Below are positions 23,423 to 34,379 of a stretch of 64,000 bases of DNA, piece after piece (the first letter of the stretch is position 1; every line of letters starts with the position of its first letter). The notes beneath the pieces were generated by a model. That model was given only the letters and a program-made list of their open reading frames with translations. It had not been told where the DNA came from and did not search any database. This DNA is from Siphonodentalium dalli (taxonomy: Eukaryota > Mollusca > Scaphopoda > Gadilida > Siphonodentaliidae), in NCBI GenBank assembly GCA_032622095.1, contig CP136065.1, forward strand, positions 151,967,577-152,031,576. The letters run 5' to 3'. Made by a program: the position numbers and the translations under genes.

Positions 23423-24310
23423 CGTCTTAAGCTAAACTCAAACTGTCTAGTAATTTAGTAAAGACTAAAGTCCAGTAAAGAGGCTATCGCAGTTGGCCTG
23501 TCGTGTTTGACTCTGGTTAGTCTGAATCAGTAGGTGACAATAACGAACCACATCAACTGATTTGTTGATACTTACATTAGAAATGAGAAGAGAATAGAAT
23601 GAAGTTTTTCCAACACTGTCTTGGCGACGAATAAACAAGTGCCCGTTACAAAAATTACAACTTGGAAAAATAAAATGGATAAATTAAAAACTTTGAAAAT
23701 AAATAGTTTCAAGCAGTGACATATTAGGACTCATTATTAAACATTGAACGTTTAATGCAAAAGTAAATCAAAGTGATACACATTGTTTAACAAAATATAC
23801 TTGCTCCGAGTTTAATGTGTTGGACCGTTTCTTCCTAGTTTTGTTCCAGTTCCGATTTATTATTTTTAGACGACCCTTTAAAAACGAAAGTGAAGGTCGT
23901 CGCGAAAGAAGCCTGTTAAACGGTGTTTGTGTTCAGGTCTTTGTGCACAGGTATTATCTCCACCACTTCACATAGCATGATTATCAAGATGTGAAGTCAA
24001 GTTTTTTATTAGCCAACTAAACGACGTTAAACTCGGGTTAAAATAATTAGTATCTTTATGAAAATTATTCGTAATCGTTGCACTTGGAAGTTCAGGAATT
24101 TTTTTGGCGGTTGCTATGGACAGTATTTTGACTCAATTATTCAATATGATCATGGACCTCAAACGTAGCTGTTAGGACTTTGGCAATACTGCTTCTGTGG
24201 AATGTTAATAACTTATTATTACCACTTTAGAGGGCGTTCTCTAGTAGATTTACAATATTTTATCGGCACAATAAGAATTAAGATTCCATAATTTTGAGGC
24301 GAAGTTGACC
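23423..24310. other. Intergenic stretch, no gene recognised
   Basis: No ORF with a known domain and no strong repeat. Contains AT-rich sequence and short purine runs (gagaagagaatagaatgaag near 23587). Confidence 0.4.
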
Positions 24311-24319
24311 GGAACTGGC

Positions 24320-24380
24320 GGAAGCGGACGGCGGGCGTTAACTTAGTTTTCATTAAATTTAACGCCCGCCGTCCACTTCC
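24320..24380. repeat. GC-rich hairpin
   Basis: ggaagcggacggcgggcgtt with aa (24320-24341) pairs with 24359-24380 (ttaacgcccgccgtccactt then cc) with one mismatch; loop 17 bp. It stands out as a GC-rich stem in AT-rich DNA. Confidence 0.75.
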
Positions 24381-24529
24381 GGTTAAGGCAATAATCATGT
24401 GATCACACGAAGATGGATAGTCTGTAAACCTGACGTTTATTATCAGAGAAAGCTCTATATTCGAGAGCGTTTTGGCAACTGGGTGCGACGATTTGCAGTA
24501 GGTCCCTATTTGCGGAGGTCACTTTGCGG

Positions 24530-24985
24530 AGGTCCCCCGAATTCGCGGAGGTCCCCTAAAATGGGCGAAATATGTTGATTTTAATGAGGGAACGGGTGCG
24601 TATATGTCAATTGATACGTATTTTAAACAAATAACGACACGATCATCATAATAGTGGTTTGTTCTATCAATTATATATGCGCCGAGTTCACTTGGTGCAA
24701 ATCAAACGGCGATAAATATTCACTATATAGATCTATATGTCCTCGTATGCCAGAAGGACTCCTTAAATTTGTGAATAAGAATATGAAGAATATTTATTAG
24801 ATGTTATTTATTAAGTCAGTCAAATAATATTATTCATTAGCTAGCGCCTATATATACACACTCCGCACGCGCCGAGATTGCTGCGTGGGTGTCCTGATCG
24901 TGCAAATTAAATCGCGGAGGTCCCCTAAAATGGGCATAATATGTTGATTTTAATGAGGGAACGGGTGTGTATATGTCAATTGATC
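24530..24985. repeat. Inverted copy of the 357-bp unit at 16857-17485
   Basis: The complement matches the left units over acttggtgcaaatcaaacgg, tagctagcgcctatatatac and ggtcccctaaaatgggcg. The boundary segment (ggaggtcccctaaaatgggc) occurs twice, near 24537 and 24916, showing that this side too was once tandem. Together with the left copies it encloses about 7 kb that includes both the foldback and the 775-bp element. Confidence 0.7.
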
Positions 24986-24998
24986 AGGGCAATTCCAC

Positions 24999-26856
24999 GT
25001 GACTGACATTACATTCAAAGAACTTTTTCCAGATTCATTGTGATGAATAGAGCAACATTTATAAATATATCATGTTATTTCTATGTGTGATGTTGGCTTG
25101 TGCCAGGGATGCACCCAAAATGTGCATTATTCTGAGTTTAGTCAAGCGATGATAAAATGGCATCGTTCAATGTTAGCGTGACTGACATTACATGAAAATA
25201 TCAAGGCACAGTGCCAACTTGTTTTCAAATTAAATTTGTCTTAAATTTACAGAAACTCATATGATTTTCTTAGTTAATTTTTCGTGGTAGATATTTCAAG
25301 ATAATGTAAAAGCTAAATTTAAGCTTAGAACTAACATGAAATATTTTTTGTTGTCCAAATTATGCGTGACTGACATTACACTAATTTTGTGACTGACATT
25401 ACGCTATGAAATATATCAATTATTTTCAACAGTTTTCGATCCAAATGAGTAATTATTGCCCTACCAATCATATTTTATGGGGTTTAAATGCATTTAATAT
25501 ATTTTATTACCATATACAGCACATGAACGTGACATGGACTTGTGTATTAAGCGTGATTGACAGTACACAATTTTATCCCAGATACATGGTAACTGGATTT
25601 AACATTTAAGTTGTTTGACATTTAAATACTTTAATATGAACACCCTTTTCAATTATTTTAGTTGGTATAAAAAATTTATTATGTTACTGAATTTGTGCCT
25701 AACAAATAACATTAACCTATGAAGAAAAAAAAGAACAAAATATTAGCTCTACATTCTCAATTACCTTTTGTACAAGTTTTTCAGACAATAGCGTTTGGAG
25801 ACCGGGGAAAATGGGAGGTGGTTTGCATAGGTTGTCTTACTTTGGCAAACATTTTCAACAAATATTTCAGTTGGAAATTTTACACCAAATCAAGGTTGAA
25901 ATTTCCCTGTATAGTTTGTTTACCAGTATTTAGTGAGATATATTTATACAAGTTGAATTAATAAATAAGTGGATAAGAATCATCATTGTATGGCAGCCTC
26001 TCGAGAAAAATGAGAGTATAATACTGTGGAGTATCTTGTACATGTAGAAGTTGAACAACTCATTGGCCACAACACAAGTCTGAGCACACTGTTCATTTAT
26101 ATACCTGGGGACATGAATTTTCCGAATGTATAACGAAGCTGATAATTTTCAGCCCACTCGTAGTTAGGGCTGTAACAATGCAGAAGTTCACATTGCAATG
26201 CACATCGCAATGTTTATGCTTCGATGCGCTTTGCACCACGGTGCACAATTGCTAGTTGTCACTGTATCTATGAATTAATTCAGCCTCGTTGTAGGGATCA
26301 AGTTGCTCATTGCCCAAATGGTAACCAACCTGATTCATGCAATTAGGAAGGGTCAATTGCCTACTTTCTCTTTCTCATTGATGAAATTGATGTCACTCTT
26401 TGAAATAAATGTTGAGAAACTGAATTCTTGAGTGATGTTAGAAAGCATTTGATGAGTTTTGGACCCAAAAGTATGTTTTTCATACATTCAATGCTCACAT
26501 ACATCATGAGAACAGTATTAAAATTTACTAGTAGTAGATGCACCTATATGCAACTGCATATGATATGCAACTGCATATGTTTACAAATCCAATTACTAGT
26601 ATGTTTTCTTACAAGATTTTTATGTCATCTACCAGAATAGGAACAAATTGCAAAACGTGACTGACATTACATGCCGTGAGTGACATTACATATTTCAACT
26701 CTTGCTAGCGGTCAACTTAGACATCGAATGGTGCCTATTTTGAACACAGACATTCAGGCTCAGGTATATCTAAATGTATCTAAGATATGGTTATTATATT
26801 GTCATGCATTATAATGTTATAACAACAATGGTAGTATTTTCGTGACTGACATCACA
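24999..26856 (+). repeat. Eight dispersed same-strand copies of a 15-bp motif GTGACTGACATTACA
   Basis: Copies start at 24999, 25178, 25366, 25389 (last base G), 25553 (GTGATTGACAGTACA), 26657, 26676 (GTGAGTGACATTACA) and 26842 (GTGACTGACATCACA). All are on the plus strand. Flanking sequences do not align with each other. Four main copies are 179, 188 and 187 bp apart, and two tight pairs are 23 and 19 bp apart. The cluster ends about 250 bp before the first annexin coding exon. It could be regulatory, a decayed tandem repeat, or a trace of an unknown element. Confidence 0.6.
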
Positions 26857-27113
26857 TATAGTACATTGTATGTAGATTTCTAAAAAATAGTTTTCCCCAA
26901 ATGGACATCAGGCACAGGAATATAAACCCAAGATGTGTTATAGCGAGTATCGACCTATTTAAATACTGAAATACTACAGGCCAATCTAAAATAATTGTTA
27001 CTATTTGCTCAATTACTTACAAGCCACTTTGGGCATATATTTTAGTAGCACATCCCTAATAATTTATACTACTAGTACGTGATGCTTTCAGTTGTTGTTT
27101 ATTTTGCAGAGCT

Positions 27114-27312
27114 ATGTCCTATTATGGTGGATATGGTGGTGGTGCTGCCTATGGAGGGGGGTACCAACAAGACTACCAGTCCAACTATCCAGCATATGGC
27201 AGTGCTTACACAAACGCAAATCCATACGGGGGCTATGGTGTAGGTGAAGCTGCTCCTCCTCCAGGTATCGGATATGCTTCTGCTGGATATGGATATGGAG
27301 ATCCTTATGGAG
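27114..27312 (+). CDS. Annexin coding exon 1: Gly/Tyr-rich N-terminal tail
   Basis: An acceptor (tattttgcag, AG 27108-27109) is followed by agct and ATG at 27114. The protein begins MSYYGGYGGGAAYGGGYQQ and continues through YPAYGSAY, PYGGYGVGEAAPPPGIG and GYGYGDPYGG. The donor GGAG|gtcagt at 27313 leaves phase 1, which joins exactly to exon 2. Reading on would end at the TGA at 27336-27338. The first ATG after the acceptor is the only sensible start. Gly/Tyr/Pro-rich annexin tails are known in A7 and A11, and the A11 tail is known to phase-separate; that property is only a possibility here. Confidence 0.85.
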
Positions 27313-27411
27313 GTCAGTATGTTAATCCTGGTGAATGAACTTTGCCACCCAGTCTGATTATGATTAAGTGTTACATGTATGTCAAGAACATTGTCCTAAA
27401 CAAACTTTTAA

Positions 27412-27611
27412 CCCTTCCATAGGGAGCCTTGCATATAAGAAAATGCATTGGCCTAACACTATTTACCTTGACCTTGTAAGCCAGTGCATTATCTTATATA
27501 TGCGAGGTTCCCTTTTGGAAACTCGCATGAAACTGTCATATATACAGGCAGGAGAGTGCACCGGTACAGGATCATTAATGCCACACCAGTGCAGCTCCAG
27601 TCATTAAATGG
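27412..27611. mobile_element. TTAA-flanked double-hairpin MITE (family 1)
   Basis: TTAA at 27408-27411 and 27612-27615. Starts CCCTTCCATAGGGAGCC, so the outer arm of the first hairpin is deleted. It keeps the second hairpin and the gctgcaccag-like right end (ccacaccagtgcagctccag). Lies 100 bp downstream of exon 1. Confidence 0.7.
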
Positions 27612-27941
27612 TTAAGTTTATATCTATTTAATTGAGTTTGGTGTAGGACAATATGACTGATGTGTTTTTCTCTGACCTAAGTAGATTTAGCTATATAATG
27701 AAGGATTGTTTTGTCACAAAATAATAGGACTAAAGCTCCATTTCTATCGATAACACTATGACTGAATACATGTTCTGCTTGGTGATGTGGAGAAATAATT
27801 GCTTTGAAATTATACACTCCATTTTGTTTTGAAATTAGACAGCATAGAAAAAATGTGAACACCGAGATGGAACGTATAACTACTGAGAATGGGATGTGAC
27901 TCCAGACCACATTCAAGTAATTACAGAATGTGTCACTTTAA

Positions 27942-28206
27942 CACTTCCATGAATGGAGCTTCCTGAAATTTTGCGAAAACCCTGTACCAAATTGCCAATG
28001 CATCCTCTTCTATATGAATGCGAGTCTCCCATAGGGTACCTCGCATATATAAGAGAAAACATTGGCCTAACAATAGTTACCTAGTCCTTGCAAGCCAGTG
28101 AATTCTCTTATATATGTGAGGCTCCCTATGGGAGACTCACATATAAGAGAATACACTGGCACAGGATCTTTAATGCTGCACCAATGCAGCTCCCATAATG
28201 AAAGGG
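27942..28206. mobile_element. Double-hairpin MITE (family 1)
   Basis: TTAA at 27938-27941; right site mutated to TCAA (28207-28210). Starts CACTTCCATGAATGGAGCTT and ends cagctcccataatgaaaggg. Both internal aatgcattctctta-type hairpins are recognisable but diverged. Ends 95 bp before exon 2. Confidence 0.75.
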
Positions 28207-28301
28207 TCAAATGCGCCGGCATTCCATTATAAAAATCTTTGCCCAGACAATACCAAATATTATAGTGTGATGTACATGTTGTTGCTTCTTTTCTCCAGCA
28301 G

Positions 28302-28372
28302 GTGGATATGCATCATTCAATTGTCCAGCCGTGCAGCAGTGTTCAACCTATTACTCTGGGCAAATGCATCAA
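28302..28372 (+). CDS. Annexin coding exon 2: Gln/Cys/Tyr-rich
   Basis: Acceptor ttttctccagcag (AG 28300-28301, a CAGCAG tandem acceptor). Joined to the last base of exon 1 it reads GGYASFNCPAVQQCSTYYSG then QMHQ, and the donor is CAA|gttagt. The exon is 71 nt and supplies 24 codons with the shared one. Using the upstream AG would insert three bases (one extra Gln codon equivalent) without breaking the frame, so NAGNAG variation is possible. Confidence 0.8.
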
Positions 28373-28396
28373 GTTAGTTCTTAACTAAGTTATTGA

Positions 28397-28831
28397 CAAG
28401 CCTGCAAATAGTGTGTCTGTCATTTGTAGAATTAGATCCCCAGAGAGTGAATCTAGTGGACGCTATCCCGCATGTGGGTTAGCATTACCAAATTAACTCT
28501 CTGGGAACCTCATTCTGCTTAGGTCTCAACTGCTAAGGTCCAAGGAGACCTAGGATAAGATTGAATTTCCCCAGTTGAAGTTGGTGACGTTCACCCATTA
28601 GTCACCTCAATTATACATTTCTATCTGCAAATTAAGGGATATAGAAACTTCCCAGAAGGGAAAAAGTAACTAAAACAATGTTAATTTGAGACCCTAGATA
28701 CTTCCCAGAAGATGAGGCAGAATGACGTCCCAGAGGGTGAATTTGGTGATGCTAGCCTGCTGTGTGGGATAGCATCACTATTTCCCTCTGGGGACCTCAT
28801 TCTGCAAAAGACAGAAACTATTTGCAGGTTT
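28397..28831. mobile_element. MITE of the AAGCCTGCAAATAG family
   Basis: Begins CAAGCCTGCAAATAGTGTG 24 bp after exon 2 and ends CTATTTGCAGGTTT. Flanking 9-mers are agttattga and gttgattga (partial match). Internal layout matches the other full copies, including 'ccccagttgaagttggtga' and 'gaaacttcccagaaggg'. Confidence 0.7.
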
Positions 28832-28939
28832 GTTGATTGATCATACTCATCTTGTCTTAACTAGATTATTGAAAAAATTTAGTATCATTTGCTAATTATT
28901 AAAAGGCTAGAAGGTGTTAATTTATTCCCATTTAATTAC

Positions 28940-29580
28940 AATTTGAAGAATAATGGCCAGGTACCTTTACATTTCCTTTAGCAAGAATACCATATTTTGC
29001 CCTAATGTTACATTTGAAAACTTAAAAATATGGGCGGCCTTCGTGTGGGTATAGCTGTTAAAATAGTCACATCTGCTAAAACCGCCATAAACAGAACCAA
29101 TATTATATAATAGACAGATATTGTTCTTATACCAATCATAAATATCGCGTATATTGCATGTTATTGTCACGATTGTAAACTTTGTAATGTAAACAAACAT
29201 CAAAAACGTTACAGAAATGTTTGTTTATAGACAAACACTTGGAACTACTGGATCGTCCAATGAAAATGTTCCATTGCGCTGTAGTATTTTCTCCTAACAT
29301 ATAAATGGTAATACATACCAAATAAGGAATTTACTATGAATAGTATTGTGAGTTGTAAGTTGTAGACGCACCCAATTAGGGGTGAAATGTGCTTGAATCT
29401 AAATAATGAAATGACGCAATATCGTGACTTTGCTTATAAACAATCCACTGTGCTTTTTGCGAGAAACTGAACAACACTCGACCTGTATTTTCTCAGACAC
29501 AAAGCATGTTTTGTGAAAAATATCGCATTCATATCATCATTATGCTATACTATTAATATATTCTTGAGGAAATTATCAGA
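28940..29580. repeat. Intronic dispersed repeat related to 8110-8470 and 35190-35420
   Basis: The block 29040-29215 (aaccgccataaacagaacca, atagacagatattgttctta, catgttattgtcacg) aligns with 35255-35370 in the same orientation and with 8217-8340 in reverse. Divergence is high. The minus-strand ORFs 28967-29203 and 29136-29321 fall in it and are not genes. Confidence 0.5.
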
Positions 29581-29829
29581 ATTTGATCAATGTTATTTCT
29601 GAATTATAACCTACAACTAAGGCCGCCCGTCCCTTTAAGTCTTTGTACTGATCTTATAATATTGCAAGTAATATGGAATAGCTTCTTAAAGTCTGCAATT
29701 TTTGTCATACAAATGGAATTTTTCTGGGATTATAGTACATGTAAATGTGCATTCTCTTATACCGGTATATGCGAGGCTACCAAGTTTTCAATCAGCGCAA
29801 AATATAACAAATGGATTTTTTCTTTTCAG

Positions 29830-29928
29830 GCTCCTGCAGGATCCATGTTGCCCGTTTCACAACAATGTCAGAATTACAATACTCAAATGCTTCAACAACA
29901 GGCTGCTGCGCAGGAACAAATCAAAATT
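29830..29928 (+). CDS. Annexin coding exon 3: Gln-rich segment
   Basis: Acceptor tttttcttttcag (AG 29828-29829). The exon reads APAGSMLPVSQQCQNYNTQM then LQQQAAAQEQIKI, with donor ATT|gtaaga. It is 99 nt and phase 0 at both ends. The Gln/Ala stretch may form a short helix leading into the charged block. A longer open frame (29590-29994) runs through both splice sites but has no other support. Confidence 0.8.
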
Positions 29929-30362
29929 GTAAGATTCAATGTCATGTACATAATAGGTATTATTATGCCACAAATAGAACAAAATGCTGCTTAAAATCTG
30001 GTATATTTGCTTTGATCTTATATTATACTGATGACATTGCCACATTTTGTCCTGTAGGTATAGCATCACGCACACTGTGTAACCAGTTGAATCTCTGGGA
30101 AACTGGATTCTGTGGGCAGACAACACTGATCTTCTGACTTTTCTCACTGTCAAATTCATATAATTGGCAAACAGAAGGTCATAATTGGATGTAATGGGCC
30201 ATTATTATTTAGATGTCAACATTTCAACATCTAACCACCATAGAGTATAGCAAAACTGAGTTATAATTTCACAAAATTGGAAAGCGAAGAGATGGTGTGA
30301 CTGACAGCAAAAAAAAATTTCCTTAAATGCCTTAAATCAGTTCTTGTTGTCTTGTTTTTCAG

Positions 30363-30383
30363 CAAATCAAAGGCGGAAAAAAG
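30363..30383 (+). CDS. Annexin microexon 4 (21 nt, QIKGGKK)
   Basis: A good acceptor (tcttgtttttcag) and a good donor (AAG|gtaaga) bracket 21 nt that read QIKGGKK in phase 0, matching the phase of exons 3 and 5. It prolongs the EQIKI ending of exon 3 and leads into the Lys-rich exon 5. Because it is in frame at both ends it could be skipped without a frameshift. It is too short for ORF-based detection; the call rests on the two splice sites and the phase. Confidence 0.65.
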
Positions 30384-30549
30384 GTAAGACATTTTTATTT
30401 TGATATTCCTTAGTTGCCGATTAATTTTTTTCATGGTTTACCAAAGACTCAATTTATATAATAGAGTCAGTTGTAATGCCAACAATCTTAATTTGAGTGT
30501 TTAATAGTTTCATATTCAAAGATCATGACAAAAAACTTGTTTTATATAT

Positions 30550-30653
30550 CTACAACTCATCACCAGTTTATAGCGAAATTTACAAAACTCGTCCAGCCCT
30601 AATTTACTGGACTAATTTTGTAAATTTCGCTATAAACTGGGAATGAGTTGTAG
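30550..30653. repeat. Inverted repeat (hairpin) in intron 4
   Basis: ctacaactcatcaccagttt… (30550) pairs with …aaactgggaatgagttgtag (ending 30653), and the arms continue through tatagcgaaatttacaaaa and its complement. Loop about 25 bp. Confidence 0.75.
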
Positions 30654-30823
30654 ATTCTATTTTTACTTGATCCAAAACCTCCATAAAACATACTTAAATC
30701 AATAAATGGGACGCGAAACTAACAGCGGCTTCTGTAAGGACTGAGATGAAGTTTTACGTAACAATGCATTGTTTGTCCGCATGAAGAAATAGTAAAAAAT
30801 ATAAGACTCTTTGACGTATTTAA

Positions 30824-31068
30824 CCCTTCCATGACTGGAGCTTCCTGAACTTTTGCGAAAACACTGTGCAAATGCATTTTCTTATAAATGCGAGTATCCC
30901 ATAGACAGCCTCACATATATAAGAGAATACATTGGCCTAACAATATTTGCCTTGACCTTGTAAGCCAATGCATTCTCTTATATATATGAGGCTCCCTTGC
31001 ATATATAAGAGAATGCACTGCCACAGTATCGTTAATGCTGCACCAGCGCAGCTCACGTCATGAAAGGG
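30824..31068. mobile_element. TTAA-flanked double-hairpin MITE (family 1), full copy
   Basis: TTAA at 30820-30823 and 31069-31072. CCCTTCCATGACTGGAGCTT at the left, AGCTCACGTCATGAAAGGG at the right, two internal hairpins between. With 37841-38103 it defines the roughly 245-265-bp family size. Confidence 0.8.
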
Positions 31069-32198
31069 TTAATGCCATTAATTTTATGAAATAACTTTGC
31101 AAACTATCATTCCTCATCTGTAGCATACGAAATGTAAACAGATGACAAACCGGAAGTCAAAGGTCACATTTGTGCAACAATAAAACATTTGGGTTCACCT
31201 GGCACTATTTCCTGTTGTACAATGACCGTCTGCTCTTGACTAAGTACAGATACAAAGACAACACATTTGTAGCAGATAGCCACTGGCTTTATTGGTGACA
31301 AGGTGAAAACAGACATTCCAGCAACGGCCGTCAGAAACATTTGGAAGCAGAAAACTTTTTAATTTTCGTGCCAATAGCATGGCTAGTAACTTCATACTGT
31401 CTTATATGCTAATGCAGTATATCCATGCAGTTGGTAAATATCTTCTCAAACCAAGATTTTCAAACAACTTGATTGAACTGATAACTGTTTACAGAAGGCA
31501 TTCAGGCATTAAAACAGAGATAAAACCACTGTGTGGAGAAAACAACTCTGAAAGCTTTGAATGCTCTTGCCCGCATACATGCAGAAAATCAAACATATGC
31601 AACTGATACATTATATGCATATATAAACATGATCAATATGAATCCTACGCGATTAGTTCCAATTCGTAATAATTTGATTCCAGCAAAGCACTGAATTCCA
31701 AAATTCAGAAAAATCTACACAATATGTGAGCTCCATTTATTTGAAATATCCACATGTTCTTTTAATTTAAATTAAAATTTGATACGTGCACCTTGCGTAC
31801 CAGACCGGTTAAAGTGACCAGAACATTAGCTCACACAGTAAGCCCGACCACGGCTTACACTCATTATAGGGTCCTGCGAATTGGATATTTTGATCGAATC
31901 GAATTTCGAATCGAATTCACGAAATCGAATCGAATATAGAATCGAATATCGAATTGAATCATATATGTGTGTTGCTTCTCAATTAGGCATGTTTTGTTAA
32001 CGATTTGTGAAACGTTCTATGAACTACATGCATGAAGTTCCATCACAACTTATGTGGCGATGAACCGTCGTTTGAGATACTATTAACTTCGATTTATAAT
32101 TGTCGAGAAAAAAAAACAAATTAAAACGTCCATGCTGCCATCACAACAATTAATATATTACCACTAAACGGATTATCGGAACTAAAATCACGCAAAAT

Positions 32199-32940
32199 TT
32201 ATATAGTCTGCATGTACATTGCAATTCGGCATTCGGAAACACTCGTTGTTATAAACTTGAAGACGCAACAACAGTCGCAGGGTAGATGATTCCATAGATG
32301 GGTAATAGTCCCAGATGCTTGCGTTTTATACACCATGTTGCATTCATCACACGTGTAAGTCCCTGCACTGCCTGAAGCTTTATCATGTTTAAAGGTACTC
32401 AATCCGAACAGAGGGTCCCCATCTCAACTGATTCCAACAACAACAATCCGATCAGAGGGTCCTATATTACTATTTCTTTGGGGGTAAAAACTATTTGATT
32501 CGAGTCGAGGAACCCATCAAACAAAGCTCATAGTTATTAGATATTGATTTTTGAAATTTGTTATTTACTCGAGATGAGTACTAATAATTTTTGAAACTTG
32601 TTATTTACTCGAGATGAGTACTAATAATTGCCTTCAACTGTCGTAATCTGCTCGGGATGTGTACACCAAAATCTATTCAAACAGACAAGGATGGATAACT
32701 CTAAAATCAAGTGGTAATAATGCAATTTTGACTGAGTTCTGGGCCAGAAAGTATTCCCGATAATGAAAAATAATAGATTTCTAAAATCGATATCTGACAA
32801 ATCTGAGCTTTGATGGGTGACTTCCTCGACTCGAATCAAATATTTTTGACCCCCGAAGCCATTGAAATAGTAATTGAGAGGAGTTTTATCGGATTGAGTA
32901 CCTTTAAAATAAACATGAATGACTGTCGACATTTTGTCCA
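32199..32940 (-). pseudogene. BED zinc-finger fragment of a hAT transposase, interrupted
   Basis: Minus strand: a short start segment (MSTVIHVYF, from about 32933) is cut by the 511-bp element at 32393-32903, and the rest continues KHDKASGSAGTYTCDECNMV then YKTQASGTITHLWNHL. C-x2-C…H-x4-H with a preceding aromatic/Phe motif fits a BED zinc finger, the DNA-binding module at the N terminus of many hAT transposases. The frame continues to a stop at 32199. The remainder of a transposase is absent. Confidence 0.6.
32393..32903. mobile_element. TTAA-flanked MITE with AGGTACTCAATCCGATTA ends (511 bp)
   Basis: TTAA at 32389-32392 and 32904-32907; ends AGGTACTCAATCCGA… and …TCGGATTGAGTACCT. It sits inside the BED finger of the hAT element, so it is younger than that element. 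Near its middle a 37-bp direct duplication occurs (ttgttatttactcgagatga at about 32559 and 32598). Related copies: 45038-45297, 51332-51525, fragment 5273-5365. Confidence 0.8.
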
Positions 32941-33481
32941 GTGTAAACGAAAGCTCCGAAACTGAAAGACAACTTCAAAAGAAAACACCGCCAAAATGGT
33001 CTTTTCAACACCGGGAACACGTGTTGTTTACAGTCTCAACGATATTACATAACGCGGAATCTGAGACGGATAGACGATGGATAACGCAATCGGTTGCTCA
33101 GTCTCATAGCAACCGATAGCTACTCGCGTCGTCGGTCCATCGGCAATCTCCGAGCTTTTGCTACCATTTTAAAGCTATAATTCCCGTCGTATTTAGTCAT
33201 CCTATAGTGCCAAATGCTGGCTATAATTATATTTAATAGCATGCGAACATCCGCGATGTAGAATAAGAATTATTAGGTGTATATATACATAATTTTCTGG
33301 AATTAAATGCCACAAAAACAGCTAAGATCGACATGTGTACTTGTCCGTAAACAGCTTACGTTTCCGTCAAAGTATATTCGAAATTTCGAGTTGCCAATTT
33401 CGACTCGAATTCGAATCGAATTTGACTTTCGAATCGAATCTCGAATCGAATATCGAATATTCGCAGGAGCCTAACTCATTA

Positions 33482-34267
33482 GCACTAATCACACGCCTGT
33501 AGCATGTGATCCACAATGACAACGACTCAGTTGTACTCATATGTTACGCTTCAGACAAAAGTTTTGTACTATACTGCGAAACGTTCAAAACAAATAATTG
33601 TATATCATTATTATAGAATGAGTTTACTAGTAATGAATGGAATAAAGGGTCGGAGTGTCTTGCTGTGAGTGCTGTTTCAGCATGGTTCTTGTGGGTCGCT
33701 TCTCTTTGGATGCTTCACCTACAGATGGCCGTAGCATCTTGTAGGGACTGGTTGCTTCTGGGGCACTGCACTGCCATGGGCCATGGAGCCCTTTCAGTCA
33801 CTTGACATTGACCGAGTGGGCTCTGTGTCACATGGAGGTGCTTCTCCGGGAGCGACCAGGCTCATGCAGGGGGGGGGGGGCTGTGGTTGTTGGGGAAGGG
33901 GTATCTGGGTGCAGCATCCCATTCGGAGGGCTGAGATAGGAATGGCATTTTCATCTGATCCAGTGTGGGTGGGTAAGGATGCAGGACTGGGACAGGTGAT
34001 TGTAATATCCTGTGTCCCAATACCATATATGTTGAACTTATTATGTACATGTATGTTGAACTTAAATATGTTTTAACTATTTATCACATAATTTGCCCAT
34101 AAAAGCAGTTTCATAATTATCGGTAAGAGACACGTTTAATAACAGCGCGTGCGATGACGTCACACCATTCTTTAAATGACTTGTGATGGCTGCAGTTTAT
34201 GATTGTTGTTTTCGATGAATACTTCGCGTTTATTTGATCATGTGATAAAACGTATCTTACACTCCTC
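33482..34267. other. Intronic stretch with a GC-rich block
   Basis: 33640-34010 is markedly richer in G than its surroundings and contains a G10 run at 33870-33879. ORFs on both strands (33783-34076, 33862-34050) have no recognisable domain. Its style resembles 48420-48700, so it may be a transposon fragment. TGACGTCA palindrome at 34155-34162. Confidence 0.3.
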
Positions 34268-34379
34268 CTATTTTATACGTAATTTATCAACCTCGTCCAT
34301 TAAATTCTATTTGAGCCTCGGTAAACCTTGGCTCAAATCGAATTTAGTGAACTCGGTTGATAAATTCCGTATAAAATAG
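34268..34379. repeat. Inverted repeat (hairpin) in intron 4
   Basis: ctattttatacgtaatttat (34268) pairs with ataaattccgtataaaatag (ending 34379), and the arms continue through attctatttgagcc / ggctcaaatcgaat. Total span 112 bp. Confidence 0.75.

Larger units (their letters stand above)
31867..33473. mobile_element. hAT element, 1.6 kb, with perfect 8-bp TSD and BED zinc-finger remnant
   Basis: Left end TAGGGTCCTGCGAATTGGAT, right end ATTCGCAGGAGCCTA. The 8-bp sequence actcatta flanks both sides exactly (31859-31866 and 33474-33481). Sub-terminal regions are arrays of aatcgaat/tcgaatcg words. On the minus strand a BED-type zinc finger is recognisable but split by a later insertion (32393-32903). 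No catalytic transposase domain remains, so the copy is non-autonomous. A related end lies at 60326. Confidence 0.85.

Noticed and set aside
29590-29994. 134-codon plus-strand ORF
   Set aside because: Contains exon 3 but runs through a strong acceptor and donor; the outer parts have no protein-like features.
33783-34076. 97-codon ORF in a G-rich block
   Set aside because: Composition (Gly/Trp/Cys from G runs) is explained by the poly-G tract; an overlapping minus-strand ORF exists and no domain is seen.
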